Shown here piece after piece: positions 35,407 to 42,732 of a stretch of 64,000 nt of DNA. A model generated the notes under the pieces. The model was given only the letters and a program-made list of their open reading frames with translations, searched no databases and had not been told where the DNA came from. The position numbers and the translations under genes are program-made. The first letter of the stretch is position 1, and each line of letters begins with the position of its first letter. This DNA comes from Sphingopyxis terrae subsp. terrae NBRC 15098 (GTDB taxonomy: Bacteria > Pseudomonadota > Alphaproteobacteria > Sphingomonadales > Sphingomonadaceae): positions 245,688 to 309,687 of the forward strand of contig NZ_BCZQ01000004.1 of NCBI RefSeq assembly GCF_001598815.1, written 5' to 3'.

Positions 35407-36210
35407 ATGACCGACATCCCGACCTTTGACACAATCAAGCTCGCGTGCAGCGACAATGTCGCGAAGATCACGCTCAACCGTCCCGAACGGCTCAATTCGA
35501 TGCCGCCCGCGATGGCCGACGATATCCGCGCCGCGCTCGACTGGATGGGCGTCCTTGGAGCGCGTGCGCTGCTGATTACCGGTGAGGGTCGCGGTTTCTG
35601 TTCGGGCGCGGATCTGGCGGGCGATCGCAGCGCAACCGCTGTCGGCGGCGGCGCGAACAGTCGCACGGCGCTGCGCAACCATTATAACCCGATGCTGCTC
35701 GCGCTCGCCAATCTCGACATTCCGGTCGTGACCGCGGTCAACGGCCCCGCCGCAGGGGTCGGATGCAGCTTTGCGCTGTCGGGCGATTTCGCGATTGCTG
35801 GCAAAAGCGCCTATTTCCTCCAGGCTTTCGTCAATATCGGCCTCGTCCCCGACGGCGGATCGTCGTGGCTGCTGCCACGGCTCGTCGGCCTGCCGCGCGC
35901 GACGCAGATGATGATGCTCGGCGAGAAAATCTCGGCCGAACAGGCCGCCGATTGGGGACTGATTTACAAGGCGGTCGAGGATGACGCGCTGATGGCTGAA
36001 GCCGAAGCGCTCGCAAAGCGGCTGGCCAGCGGACCGACGGTTGCGCTCGGCACGATGCGCAAGGTGCTGCGCGGCGGGTTGACGCAAAGCTATGCCGACA
36101 CGCTCGACGCCGAGGCGATGGGCCAGTATCTGGCCGGCAACAGCGCCGATGCCGCCGAGGGCATCGCGGCCTTCCTTCAGAAGCGCAAGACCGAGTTCAA
36201 GGGCAAGTGA
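35407..36210 (+). CDS. Enoyl-CoA hydratase/isomerase family protein (PaaG-like)
   Basis: A 267-aa crotonase-fold enzyme. The oxyanion-hole segments are GRGFCSGADLAG and VNGPAAGVGCSFALSGDFA. The usual second catalytic Glu position reads GLVPDGGSSWLLPRLVG, with Asp, as in PaaG-type 1,2-epoxyphenylacetyl-CoA isomerases rather than plain hydratases. No other paa genes are seen, so the substrate is unknown. A palindromic operator precedes it. Start at ATG 35407; the longer upstream frame is unsupported. Confidence 0.85.
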   Translation: MTDIPTFDTIKLACSDNVAKITLNRPERLNSMPPAMADDIRAALDWMGVLGARALLITGEGRGFCSGADLAGDRSATAVGGGANSRTALRNHYNPMLLALANLDIPVVTAVNGPAAGVGCSFALSGDFAIAGKSAYFLQAFVNIGLVPDGGSSWLLPRLVGLPRATQMMMLGEKISAEQAADWGLIYKAVEDDALMAEAEALAKRLASGPTVALGTMRKVLRGGLTQSYADTLDAEAMGQYLAGNSADAAEGIAAFLQKRKTEFKGK

Positions 36211-36223
36211 ACTACTAGTGCTC

Positions 36224-36277
36224 CCCGGCGAAAGCCGGGGTCCTTTTGCGCGCCTTCTGACCCCGGCTTTCGCCGGG
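36224..36277. repeat. GC-rich inverted repeat between convergent genes
   Basis: Perfect 19-bp arms (36224-36242 and 36259-36277, core CCCGGCGAAAGCCGGGGTC) around a 16-base loop. It lies between the convergent enoyl-CoA hydratase and HD-domain genes and could also end transcription, though no T-run follows. Elements of this CCCGGCGAAAGCCGGGG type are common in sphingomonad genomes (from memory). Confidence 0.8.
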
Positions 36278-36299
36278 TATTACCCATGAACGCTGCGGC

Positions 36300-36902
36300 C
36301 TACTCCGCCGCTTCTTCGACCATCACCTTCTTGTAGATGCTCGTGCGCGGATAGGAGCAGAGACGCATCACCATCGGCTCGAAGAATTCCAGCGGTTCGC
36401 TTTCATAGTCGGGGTCGAACGCCGGCGCGTCGTATTTCTCGCAGAATTCGGCGCACGCCGCGTAATAGGGATGGTCCTTGAACTGGTCGCGCATGTCGCG
36501 ATCGAGCCCGAGATAGTGGAAGAAATAATGGCCCTGGAAGATGCCGTGGTGCTGGACGATCCACAGATTTTCTTCTGACAGGAAGGGCTTGAGGATCGCC
36601 GCCGCGACATCGGGATGGTTGAACGCGCCCAGCGTGTCACCAATGTCGTGGAGCAGCGCCATCACGACATATTCCTCGTCGCGCCCATCGCGATGCGCGC
36701 GCGTAGCGGTCTGCAGGCAATGCTCGAGCCGGTCGACGGGAAAGCCGCCATAATCGCCGCCCAGCAGTTTCAGATGATCGAGGATGCGCTTGCCGTTCTG
36801 CGGCGCAAATTCCTTCTGCTCGCGCGCGATGATATCCCAATCTTCCTGCGTCCCGTCGATCATCGAACGGAAGGATGCGTGATCGTGCGTCATGTCGGTC
36901 AT
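36300..36902 (-). CDS. HD-domain protein, possible diiron oxygenase
   Basis: A 200-aa cytosolic protein. The HD pattern is H61 in RLEHCLQTATRA, H85-D86 in MALLHDIGD, H96 in FNHPD, H118/H119 in IVQHHGIFQ and a late Asp (158-163). The spacing H61-24-H85 equals that of PhnZ-type mixed-valent diiron oxygenases, of COG4341; a hydrolase of phosphate esters is the alternative. The start at 36902 has GGGAG 8 bases upstream; an ATG at 36917 is in frame. Substrate unknown. Confidence 0.75.
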   Translation of the reverse strand: MTDMTHDHASFRSMIDGTQEDWDIIAREQKEFAPQNGKRILDHLKLLGGDYGGFPVDRLEHCLQTATRAHRDGRDEEYVVMALLHDIGDTLGAFNHPDVAAAILKPFLSEENLWIVQHHGIFQGHYFFHYLGLDRDMRDQFKDHPYYAACAEFCEKYDAPAFDPDYESEPLEFFEPMVMRLCSYPRTSIYKKVMVEEAAE

Positions 36903-36973
36903 GGCTGGCTCTCCCATATATCGGCGGCCAGTCTATGCGTTTCGTTGCGATATGCAACGCTGTTCGCCCCTCG

Positions 36974-37687
36974 CTATTCTACGGCGTAGGTCACGCCATA
37001 TTTCAGCGCTTCGTCGAGCGTCAGGCAGCGGCGCGTCGATTTGTCCGGGCCGCTGCCCTTCACCGCCTTCTGCCGATACATGATGTCGGTCAGCAATTTG
37101 CGCGACACGCCCATCTTGATCAGGAAATCATTGTCCTCGCTCGCCAGCAGCGCGCTGTCCTGTTCGACGTCGCCGATCAGCTCGGTCGTCGCATCGGTGC
37201 CCATAGCCACGCTTTCGTCGATCAGCGAGCGGTCGCCGGTGCTGGTGAACATATGGACGATGAACTCGCCGCCCGGCTCGATCAGCCGCGGCGCGCCGCC
37301 CATGAAGACGAAATTGCAGGCGCTGAAACAGGCCCAGCCGCTCGGTATGCGCGTCGCAAGGCCGGGGTTCGACCGGATGATGCGCCCCGCGGCGTTGCCG
37401 GCGCGCGCATCGCCGCCGGGCGAACGCAGCCATATCTCGGATACGTCCGGATTGGCCTTCAGCGCGGCGCTCAGCCGGTCGGGCAGTCCCGAGTCAACGC
37501 GGCCTTCGGCGAGCATCACCTTCATCGTGCCGCGCTTTTCGACCGTCAGCTTCATCGTCGGATTGGCCGACCAATTGGGGTTGAGCGGACAGGTCGGATT
37601 GATCGGGTCCATCTCGGTCGCCGCGGTCAGGCTGACGACCGCAAGCGCCGTGAGGGCGAGCTTCGGCAATTCAGGCCGCAAGAACAT
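36974..37687 (-). CDS. Periplasmic ClpP-like protein (COG3904 type)
   Basis: A 237-aa exported protein with a signal peptide (about residues 1-22). The ClpP/crotonase-type core is WLRSPGGDARAGNAAGRIIR (G91-G92) and CFSACNFVFMGGAPRLIEPG, with Ser122 in the nucleophile position and H145 in IVHMF. The fold family is that of SppA and ClpP; protease activity has not been shown for this subfamily. It overlaps the upstream partner by 17 bp, so translation is coupled. Confidence 0.78.
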   Translation of the reverse strand: MFLRPELPKLALTALAVVSLTAATEMDPINPTCPLNPNWSANPTMKLTVEKRGTMKVMLAEGRVDSGLPDRLSAALKANPDVSEIWLRSPGGDARAGNAAGRIIRSNPGLATRIPSGWACFSACNFVFMGGAPRLIEPGGEFIVHMFTSTGDRSLIDESVAMGTDATTELIGDVEQDSALLASEDNDFLIKMGVSRKLLTDIMYRQKAVKGSGPDKSTRRCLTLDEALKYGVTYAVE

Positions 37688-38234
37688 AGCGCGTATCACC
37701 TGGCCCCTTGCACATGCGTTTCGACACACGGGTTTCCTCGCCATCGACGATCACGAAGTCGTTGACGGTCATGCACTTCCTGCCGCCGTCCTCTGTGTTG
37801 ATCGAAGCCACGGTCGACGACCCGCTGACATTGTCGCGCGTTTCGCTGGTCCAGTTCGACGTCGCGCCGACCGCTTCGCCGCGTGTCACCTCTTCGGTGG
37901 CCTTGGCGGCCTGCACCTGTTCGGCGGGGTCGAGGCGGCAAGCGATGGCGTCGGTCAGCGTCCCGCTGACCTCGGCGATCGGCACATAGGAATAGACCCC
38001 CGCCTTGCTGGCCGCGTCGCCCACCGCATCCCGGATCACACCGCCCAATATGCCGCGGCCGACGCTACTGCCCTTCTTGCCCTTGGGACAACCGCCGTTG
38101 TCGCTTTCGCTCGCCGTCGGCGCGGGGGTCGGCGTCGTGACCTTGCGCAGCAGCCCGCCGAACTGTGCCTGCGCGGGCGCCGCCGCCAGCAGGGTGACGG
38201 CGGCCCAGGCGGGGACCAACATGATTCGCTTCAT
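37671..38234 (-). CDS. Exported surface antigen-like protein
   Basis: A 187-aa exported protein with a signal peptide of about 22 residues (AAPAQA before QFGG). A Pro/Thr linker and a Gly-rich segment (GRGILGGVIRDAVGDAASKA) precede a C-terminal part, GRKCMTVNDFVIVDGEETRVSKRMCKG as read in pieces, resembling the cysteine pair of outer-membrane surface-antigen domains. Function unknown; pairing with the ClpP-like gene downstream suggests an envelope role. ATG 38234 chosen; the longer frame upstream extends into the promoter of the divergent Rrf2 gene. Confidence 0.68.
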   Translation of the reverse strand: MKRIMLVPAWAAVTLLAAAPAQAQFGGLLRKVTTPTPAPTASESDNGGCPKGKKGSSVGRGILGGVIRDAVGDAASKAGVYSYVPIAEVSGTLTDAIACRLDPAEQVQAAKATEEVTRGEAVGATSNWTSETRDNVSGSSTVASINTEDGGRKCMTVNDFVIVDGEETRVSKRMCKGPGDTRYVLAA

Positions 38235-38396
38235 ATGCGGCTCCAAAAAACCCGTGCCAAAACCTGTGATCGCGACCCCGCTTATCGCCGCGAAACTACG
38301 CCGCGCTGTGATTTCAATCAATGGGGCTGGCGCCGAGGCGATAATTGTCATGTCGGGAGGTTGAAATTATCGGCAAAGTGGATCAGACAGCGCGCC

Positions 38397-38843
38397 ATGC
38401 TCTCGCAGAAGACCCGCTACACGATACGTGCCTTTCAGCATCTTGCCGATCATTGGGGCAAGGGTCAGGTCCAACTCGCGGACATTGCCGAGGCGCAAAA
38501 TATTCCGCCCAAGTTCCTGACCGTCATCCTGTCCGAAATGGCGCGCGAAGGGCTGCTCATCTCGCAGCGCGGACGCGACGGCGGCTATCAGCTCGCGCTG
38601 CCGCCGGTCGACATCAGCTATGGCGATCTTGTGCGCCTGACGCGCGGGTCGCTCGCGCTGGTGCCGTGCGCCAGCCGCAATGCCCACGAAACCTGCAAGA
38701 ATTGCCTGCCCGAAGCCGAATGCCGGATGCGCACGCTGATGCTGAAGGTGCGCGACGATACCGCCGCGATCCTCGACCGGATCAGCCTGGCCGACCCGAT
38801 CGGCTTCGAACCCTTGTTCGAAAAGGAAGAGATGGCGCTCTGA
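38397..38843 (+). CDS. Rrf2 family transcriptional regulator
   Basis: A 148-aa winged-helix regulator. The start LSQKTRYTIRAFQHLADHW and the wing ISQRGRDGGYQLA are typical of Rrf2 (IscR, NsrR, RirA). Four cysteines lie in the cluster region at C91, C100, C103 and C109; IscR has three at roughly 92, 98 and 104, so an iron-sulphur cluster is plausible but the spacing is not standard. Neighbours give no target. Divergent from the surface-antigen-like gene, with 162 bp between. Confidence 0.88.
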   Translation: MLSQKTRYTIRAFQHLADHWGKGQVQLADIAEAQNIPPKFLTVILSEMAREGLLISQRGRDGGYQLALPPVDISYGDLVRLTRGSLALVPCASRNAHETCKNCLPEAECRMRTLMLKVRDDTAAILDRISLADPIGFEPLFEKEEMAL

Positions 38844-38870
38844 CGCGCCACGCCAACCGGCACGGCAAAG

Positions 38871-38901
38871 AAAAAGGCCCGAACGCTGGTGCGTCGGACC
38901 T
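38871..38901 (-). terminator. Rho-independent terminator of tRNA-Ala
   Basis: On the minus strand a GC-rich stem (AGGTCCGA and partner, one bulge, extending to CGC) is followed by a run of T. It lies 17 bp past the 3' end of tRNA-Ala, before the convergent Rrf2 gene. Confidence 0.7.
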
Positions 38902-38917
38902 CTTGTTTTCGAGGAAA

Positions 38918-38993
<76 letters not shown>

Positions 38994-39065
38994 GTGCCAT
39001 TTCGTCTGGCCGCCCTGGGTGGTGCGACCGGGACGCCGCCTTTAGCAGCGCCTGCGTTCGATGCA

Positions 39066-39104
39066 AGGGGCCAAATGCATCTCCGCGATGCTTTTTTGGC
39101 CCCT
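39066..39104 (-). terminator. Hairpin after the FYDLN gene, possible terminator
   Basis: AGGGGCCAAA and its complement form a 10-bp stem around an inner GCAT/ATGC stem. It begins 11 bp past the stop of the FYDLN-protein gene. The T-run expected after a Rho-independent terminator is weak. Confidence 0.45.
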
Positions 39105-39114
39105 CGCCGAAAAA

Positions 39115-39435
39115 TCAGCTTTCGTCGTCTTCGTCGTCGCCGGTGGCGACGCCCAGATCGTCATCGCCGCCCAGATCGACATCGTTATCCGGCGAATCGC
39201 TGTCTTCATCGACATCGACGTCCAGATCCAGATCCTCGTCGATCGCCTCTTCCTTGACCTTGGTCGGCTTCTCGACTTCCTCGAAGGGCATCGGCTGCTT
39301 CGATTTCAGCACCGATTCCGGAATCCAGGAATAGCCGCAATTGATGCAGCTGACCGGATCATCCTTGGTCAAATCATAGAATCGGGTGGCACATTTCGGG
39401 CAGCTACGCTTCGTGCCCCATTCAGCCTTTACCAT
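39115..39435 (-). CDS. FYDLN acid domain zinc-ribbon protein (TIGR02300 family)
   Basis: A 106-aa protein. The N-terminal zinc ribbon has C12, C15, C30 and C33 around the FYDLTKDDPVSC name-giving segment. The C-terminal 40 residues are almost all Asp/Glu with Val and Gly. The family is restricted to alphaproteobacteria and its role is unknown; zinc ribbon plus acidic tail suggests a nucleic-acid mimic or chaperone (inference). Divergent from aroA. Confidence 0.88.
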   Translation of the reverse strand: MVKAEWGTKRSCPKCATRFYDLTKDDPVSCINCGYSWIPESVLKSKQPMPFEEVEKPTKVKEEAIDEDLDLDVDVDEDSDSPDNDVDLGGDDDLGVATGDDEDDES

Positions 39436-39559
39436 ATAAGCCTCGTAACCTTTTGGAAATCGGTTGATATTTCGGAAAAAGATGGGCGCCGGGCCGGCGA
39501 TCCGTCAAATCGGCGTGCGCCTTGCCAGATTGTCGGGCCGCTGTCAAAAGCCGCACGCC

Positions 39560-40888
39560 ATGACTGACCAGACTGCCCGCCCCCGCAGCTTCGCCGCGTC
39601 CGCTCCGCTTAAAGGTAGGATCGCGATTCCCGGCGACAAGAGCATTTCGCATCGCGCCCTGATGTTGTCGGCGCTCGCGGTCGGCACCAGCCGCGTGAGC
39701 GGGCTGCTTGAGGGGCATGATGTCCTCGCCACCGCCGCGGCCATGCGCGCGATGGGCGCGAATATCGACCGCACCGGCGACGGCGAATGGGTCATTGAAG
39801 GCGTCGGTGTCGGCGGCCTGCTCCAGCCGCGCGAAGCGCTCGACATGGGCAACAGCGGCACCTCGACGCGCCTGCTGATGGGCCTTGTTTCCAGCCATCC
39901 GATCACGACCACTTTCGTCGGCGATGCCAGCCTGTCGGGGCGCCCGATGGGGCGCGTCATCGATCCGTTGTCGCAGATGGGCGCTGACATCTCGGCCTCG
40001 CCGGGTGGCCGCCTTCCCTTGATGGTGCGCGGCCTCGCGCCCGCGGTGCCGATCGAATATCGGCTTCCGGTCGCCTCGGCGCAGGTCAAGTCGGCGATCC
40101 TGCTCGCCGGCCTCAATACGCCGGGAATCACCACCGTGATCGAACCCGTGCCGACGCGCGACCATAGCGAACGGATGCTCAAGGGCTTCGGCGCCACGCT
40201 GGACGTCGAAGTAGAACCCGACGGCACCCGCTGGATTTCGGTGATGGGCGAAGCCGAATTGCGGCCGCAAACGATCGTCGTTCCGGGCGACCCCTCGTCG
40301 GCCGCTTTCTTCATCGTTGCAGCGCTGCTCGTCCCCGGATCGGACGTCACCATTGCCAATGTCGGCCTCAACCCGACCCGCGCCGGCCTGGTCGAGGTAT
40401 TGAAGGCGATGGGCGGGGATATCGAACTGCTCGATGCGCGCGAAGTCGGCGGCGAGCCCGTCGCCGACCTGCGCGTCCGCCACAGCCTGCTCCGCGGCAT
40501 CGCGGTCGATCCGGCCATCGCGCCGAGCATGATCGACGAATATCCGATTCTCTTCGTCGCCGCCGCGCTTGCCGAGGGGACGACCGTGACGACCGGCCTC
40601 GACGAGCTGCGCGTCAAGGAAAGCGACCGGCTGTCGGTCATGGCCGCGGGCCTCGCGGCGATCGGCGTGCGGGTCGAGGACAGCGAGGACGGCCTCGTCA
40701 TCCACGGCACCGGCGGCGACCCGCTACCCGGCGGCGCGACCGTCGCCGGCCATCTCGACCACCGCATCTGCATGAGCTTCGCCATCGCGGGCCTCGTCAG
40801 CAAGGCCCCCGTGACGATCGACGATATGGCACCGGTCGCAACGAGCTTTCCCAATTTCGAGGCGTTGCTGGAGGGCCTGCAGCGATGA
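39560..40888 (+). CDS. aroA: 3-phosphoshikimate 1-carboxyvinyltransferase (EPSP synthase, class II)
   Basis: Sixth shikimate step; 442 aa. PEP-binding K27-S28 lies in IPGDKSISHRALMLSAL. Class II motifs are present: SAQVK, RDHSE and NPTR. The loop that in CP4-type enzymes carries Ala100 reads N98-S-G100-T here, a glycine as in class I enzymes. ATG 39560 is chosen; an in-frame start at 39464 lacks family similarity. It overlaps the following gene by 4 bp. Confidence 0.94.
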   Translation: MTDQTARPRSFAASAPLKGRIAIPGDKSISHRALMLSALAVGTSRVSGLLEGHDVLATAAAMRAMGANIDRTGDGEWVIEGVGVGGLLQPREALDMGNSGTSTRLLMGLVSSHPITTTFVGDASLSGRPMGRVIDPLSQMGADISASPGGRLPLMVRGLAPAVPIEYRLPVASAQVKSAILLAGLNTPGITTVIEPVPTRDHSERMLKGFGATLDVEVEPDGTRWISVMGEAELRPQTIVVPGDPSSAAFFIVAALLVPGSDVTIANVGLNPTRAGLVEVLKAMGGDIELLDAREVGGEPVADLRVRHSLLRGIAVDPAIAPSMIDEYPILFVAAALAEGTTVTTGLDELRVKESDRLSVMAAGLAAIGVRVEDSEDGLVIHGTGGDPLPGGATVAGHLDHRICMSFAIAGLVSKAPVTIDDMAPVATSFPNFEALLEGLQR

Positions 40889-41541
40889 ACCGTCGTTCCA
40901 TCCTGTCCATCGCGGCCCCGATCGCGCTCCTCGGCCTAAGTGCCGGCGCGGCCGGCGTGCAACAGGGCGCCACCCTTCCGACAACCGCCGACACGGCGGG
41001 CGCCTTTGCCGATACAGCGCGCGCGCCGGACCCGACGGCATCGGTCACCAGCGCGACGTGCGACGGCGACGTCGAATATTGTCCGAGCGGTGCGCAGCTT
41101 CGGGTCGACCGGAGCTTTTCCGATTATCCGATCGATAGCCGTGCGGCAGACGCCGGCAGCGGACTTCGGCCGATCGACGACGAGCCCTGCATCCCCGACG
41201 AGGGCTGCGAACGGCGCGACGCCGCCGGTGTGCGTCATTTTCTGTACGGAGACGGCGCCGACGACCTCCGTGTCATGATCAAGACGGTGGAGGCAAGCGA
41301 GTTCGAAGGGCGACCGATCGGCGCGCTCGATATCGGGACGGCGCGCGACCAGTCCGAGGTGATGGCCCGGGTTCGCCGCTTTCTGCCCGATGTGGCGTTC
41401 GACTGCGACCCGTCGCTCGTGTCGGGAAACGTCGGCCCCGTCGAATGCGGCGCGACGCTCAACCCCGGCTGGGTCGAAATCGGCTTCGACCACGATGGCC
41501 GGCTGCTCCGCGTGCGATTTGACGGTTATCAGTTCATATGA
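40885..41541 (+). CDS. Exported protein of unknown function
   Basis: A 218-aa protein not recognised. Residues 1-23 are a signal peptide (AAPIALLGLSAGAAG). The mature part has six cysteines, among them CDGDVEYC, EPCIPDEGC, FDCDPS and VECGATL, likely disulphide-bonded in the periplasm. Its start overlaps aroA and its stop overlaps the next gene, so it is translated as part of the aroA-cmk operon. Confidence 0.7.
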   Translation: MNRRSILSIAAPIALLGLSAGAAGVQQGATLPTTADTAGAFADTARAPDPTASVTSATCDGDVEYCPSGAQLRVDRSFSDYPIDSRAADAGSGLRPIDDEPCIPDEGCERRDAAGVRHFLYGDGADDLRVMIKTVEASEFEGRPIGALDIGTARDQSEVMARVRRFLPDVAFDCDPSLVSGNVGPVECGATLNPGWVEIGFDHDGRLLRVRFDGYQFI

Positions 41542-41813
41542 GCGCCTATATCTCCTCCTTTGCCGCGAACGCGATCGGCATCATCGGCAGCATCCTGTTC
41601 ATCGCTGCATTCGCCTATGCGAACATCGCCAAGAGGCTGGACCAGCTGCTGTTCAATGCGGTGAACCTTGTCGGCGCGATTTTGCTGCTGATCTCGCTGT
41701 CGGTTCATTTCAACTTGGCGGCGTTTCTGCTCGAAGGGGCTTGGGCGCTGATCGCTTCCTGGGGCTTGCTGCGCGCCCTCCGCGCGCGCCGTACCCGCGG
41801 TGATTCGGCATGA
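41538..41813 (+). CDS. CBU_0592-like small membrane protein
   Basis: A 91-aa protein with three membrane helices (ANAIGIIGSILFIAAFAYAN, LLFNAVNLVGAILLLISLSV and AAFLLEGAWALIASWGLL), in the arrangement of the CBU_0592-type domain of unknown function. It overlaps the gene before it and cmk after it by 4 bp each. Confidence 0.78.
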   Translation: MSAYISSFAANAIGIIGSILFIAAFAYANIAKRLDQLLFNAVNLVGAILLLISLSVHFNLAAFLLEGAWALIASWGLLRALRARRTRGDSA

Positions 41814-42439
41814 TTATCGCGGTCGACGGCCCTACTGCGTCGGGCAAGGGCACCATCGCCAAGGCGCTTGCCGAGCATTTCGGCCTCCCCGTGCTCGATA
41901 CCGGGCTGCTCTATCGCGCTGTGGGCTATCAGGCGCAGCTCAATCATGGCGATCCGGACAAGGCGGCCGACGCCCTCGTCGCCTGCGATTTTCCGGACGC
42001 CTTGCTCGACGATCCCGCGCTTCGCTACGAAAGCACGGGCAGCCTCGCCAGCCGCGCGTCGGTGCATCCTGCGGTGCGCAAGGCGCTGTTCCAGCGGCAG
42101 GTCGATTTCGCCAACCAGCCTGGCGGCGCCGTGCTCGACGGGCGCGATATCGGCACCGTGATCGCGCCGCACGCCGACGCCAAACTGTTCGTGACGGCAA
42201 GCGCCGAAGAACGCGCCCGCCGCCGGCATGCCGAGATGCTGGGGCGCGGGGTCGAAATCGGCTATGGCGCCGTGCTCGCCGATGTTCGCGCTCGCGATGC
42301 CCGCGATACGGGCCGTGCCGACGCCCCCCTGCTCCGCGCCGACGATGCGATGCTGCTCGACACCTCGGCGATGGACCGCGATGCAGCGATCGCCGCCGCC
42401 ATCGCCTTCGTCACGGAACGGACAAAGGCGCGCGGCTGA
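41810..42439 (+). CDS. cmk: Cytidylate kinase
   Basis: Phosphorylates CMP and dCMP; 209 aa. The P-loop is VDGPTASGKGTIAKAL (5-20), the CMP-binding part is LLYRAVGYQAQ, and AVLDGRDIGTVIAPHADAKLFV plus SAEERARRRHAEM are the family motifs. Its end (AADDAM, LLDTSAM) is the lid-following region. It precedes rpsA, the common bacterial order. Confidence 0.95.
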   Translation: MIIAVDGPTASGKGTIAKALAEHFGLPVLDTGLLYRAVGYQAQLNHGDPDKAADALVACDFPDALLDDPALRYESTGSLASRASVHPAVRKALFQRQVDFANQPGGAVLDGRDIGTVIAPHADAKLFVTASAEERARRRHAEMLGRGVEIGYGAVLADVRARDARDTGRADAPLLRADDAMLLDTSAMDRDAAIAAAIAFVTERTKARG

Positions 42440-42565
42440 CAGGAGCCCGCGGCCGATAGGGCTTTTCGCCTTGCCGAAAGCCGCGTTCGCGACTATACGC
42501 GCGCCGTCCGACGGGCCTTGTGGCCGGTCGAGGCACGGACGAACCGCCGCTCTATATCGAGCGTC

Positions 42566-42599
42566 GGGCGTGATGGGTTATTCCCGTCGCGCCCTTTTT
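42566..42599 (+). terminator. Terminator-like hairpin in the cmk-rpsA leader
   Basis: GGGCGTGATGGG, loop TTATT, CCCGTCGCGCCC form a 12-bp stem (two G-U pairs) followed directly by TTTTT. It is 127 bp past cmk and 133 bp before the rpsA start. It may end the aroA-cmk transcript or act as an attenuator ahead of rpsA. No further pairing alternative was worked out. Confidence 0.7.
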
Positions 42600-42732
42600 G
42601 CTTTGCCCGTGCTTCTGCCGCCAACCGGTCCCGAGGATGTTCTGCTTTGCATCCGGCGGGCAGGACGGATCGGCCACAAGACCAGCGGAACCAACCGCTT
42701 GGCCGGAACAAATGAAGTAAGGAAGAACCCAT

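Noticed and set aside
36224..36277. Inverted repeat considered as a CRISPR unit
   Set aside because: Only two arms in opposite orientation and no array of spaced direct repeats; it is a palindrome.
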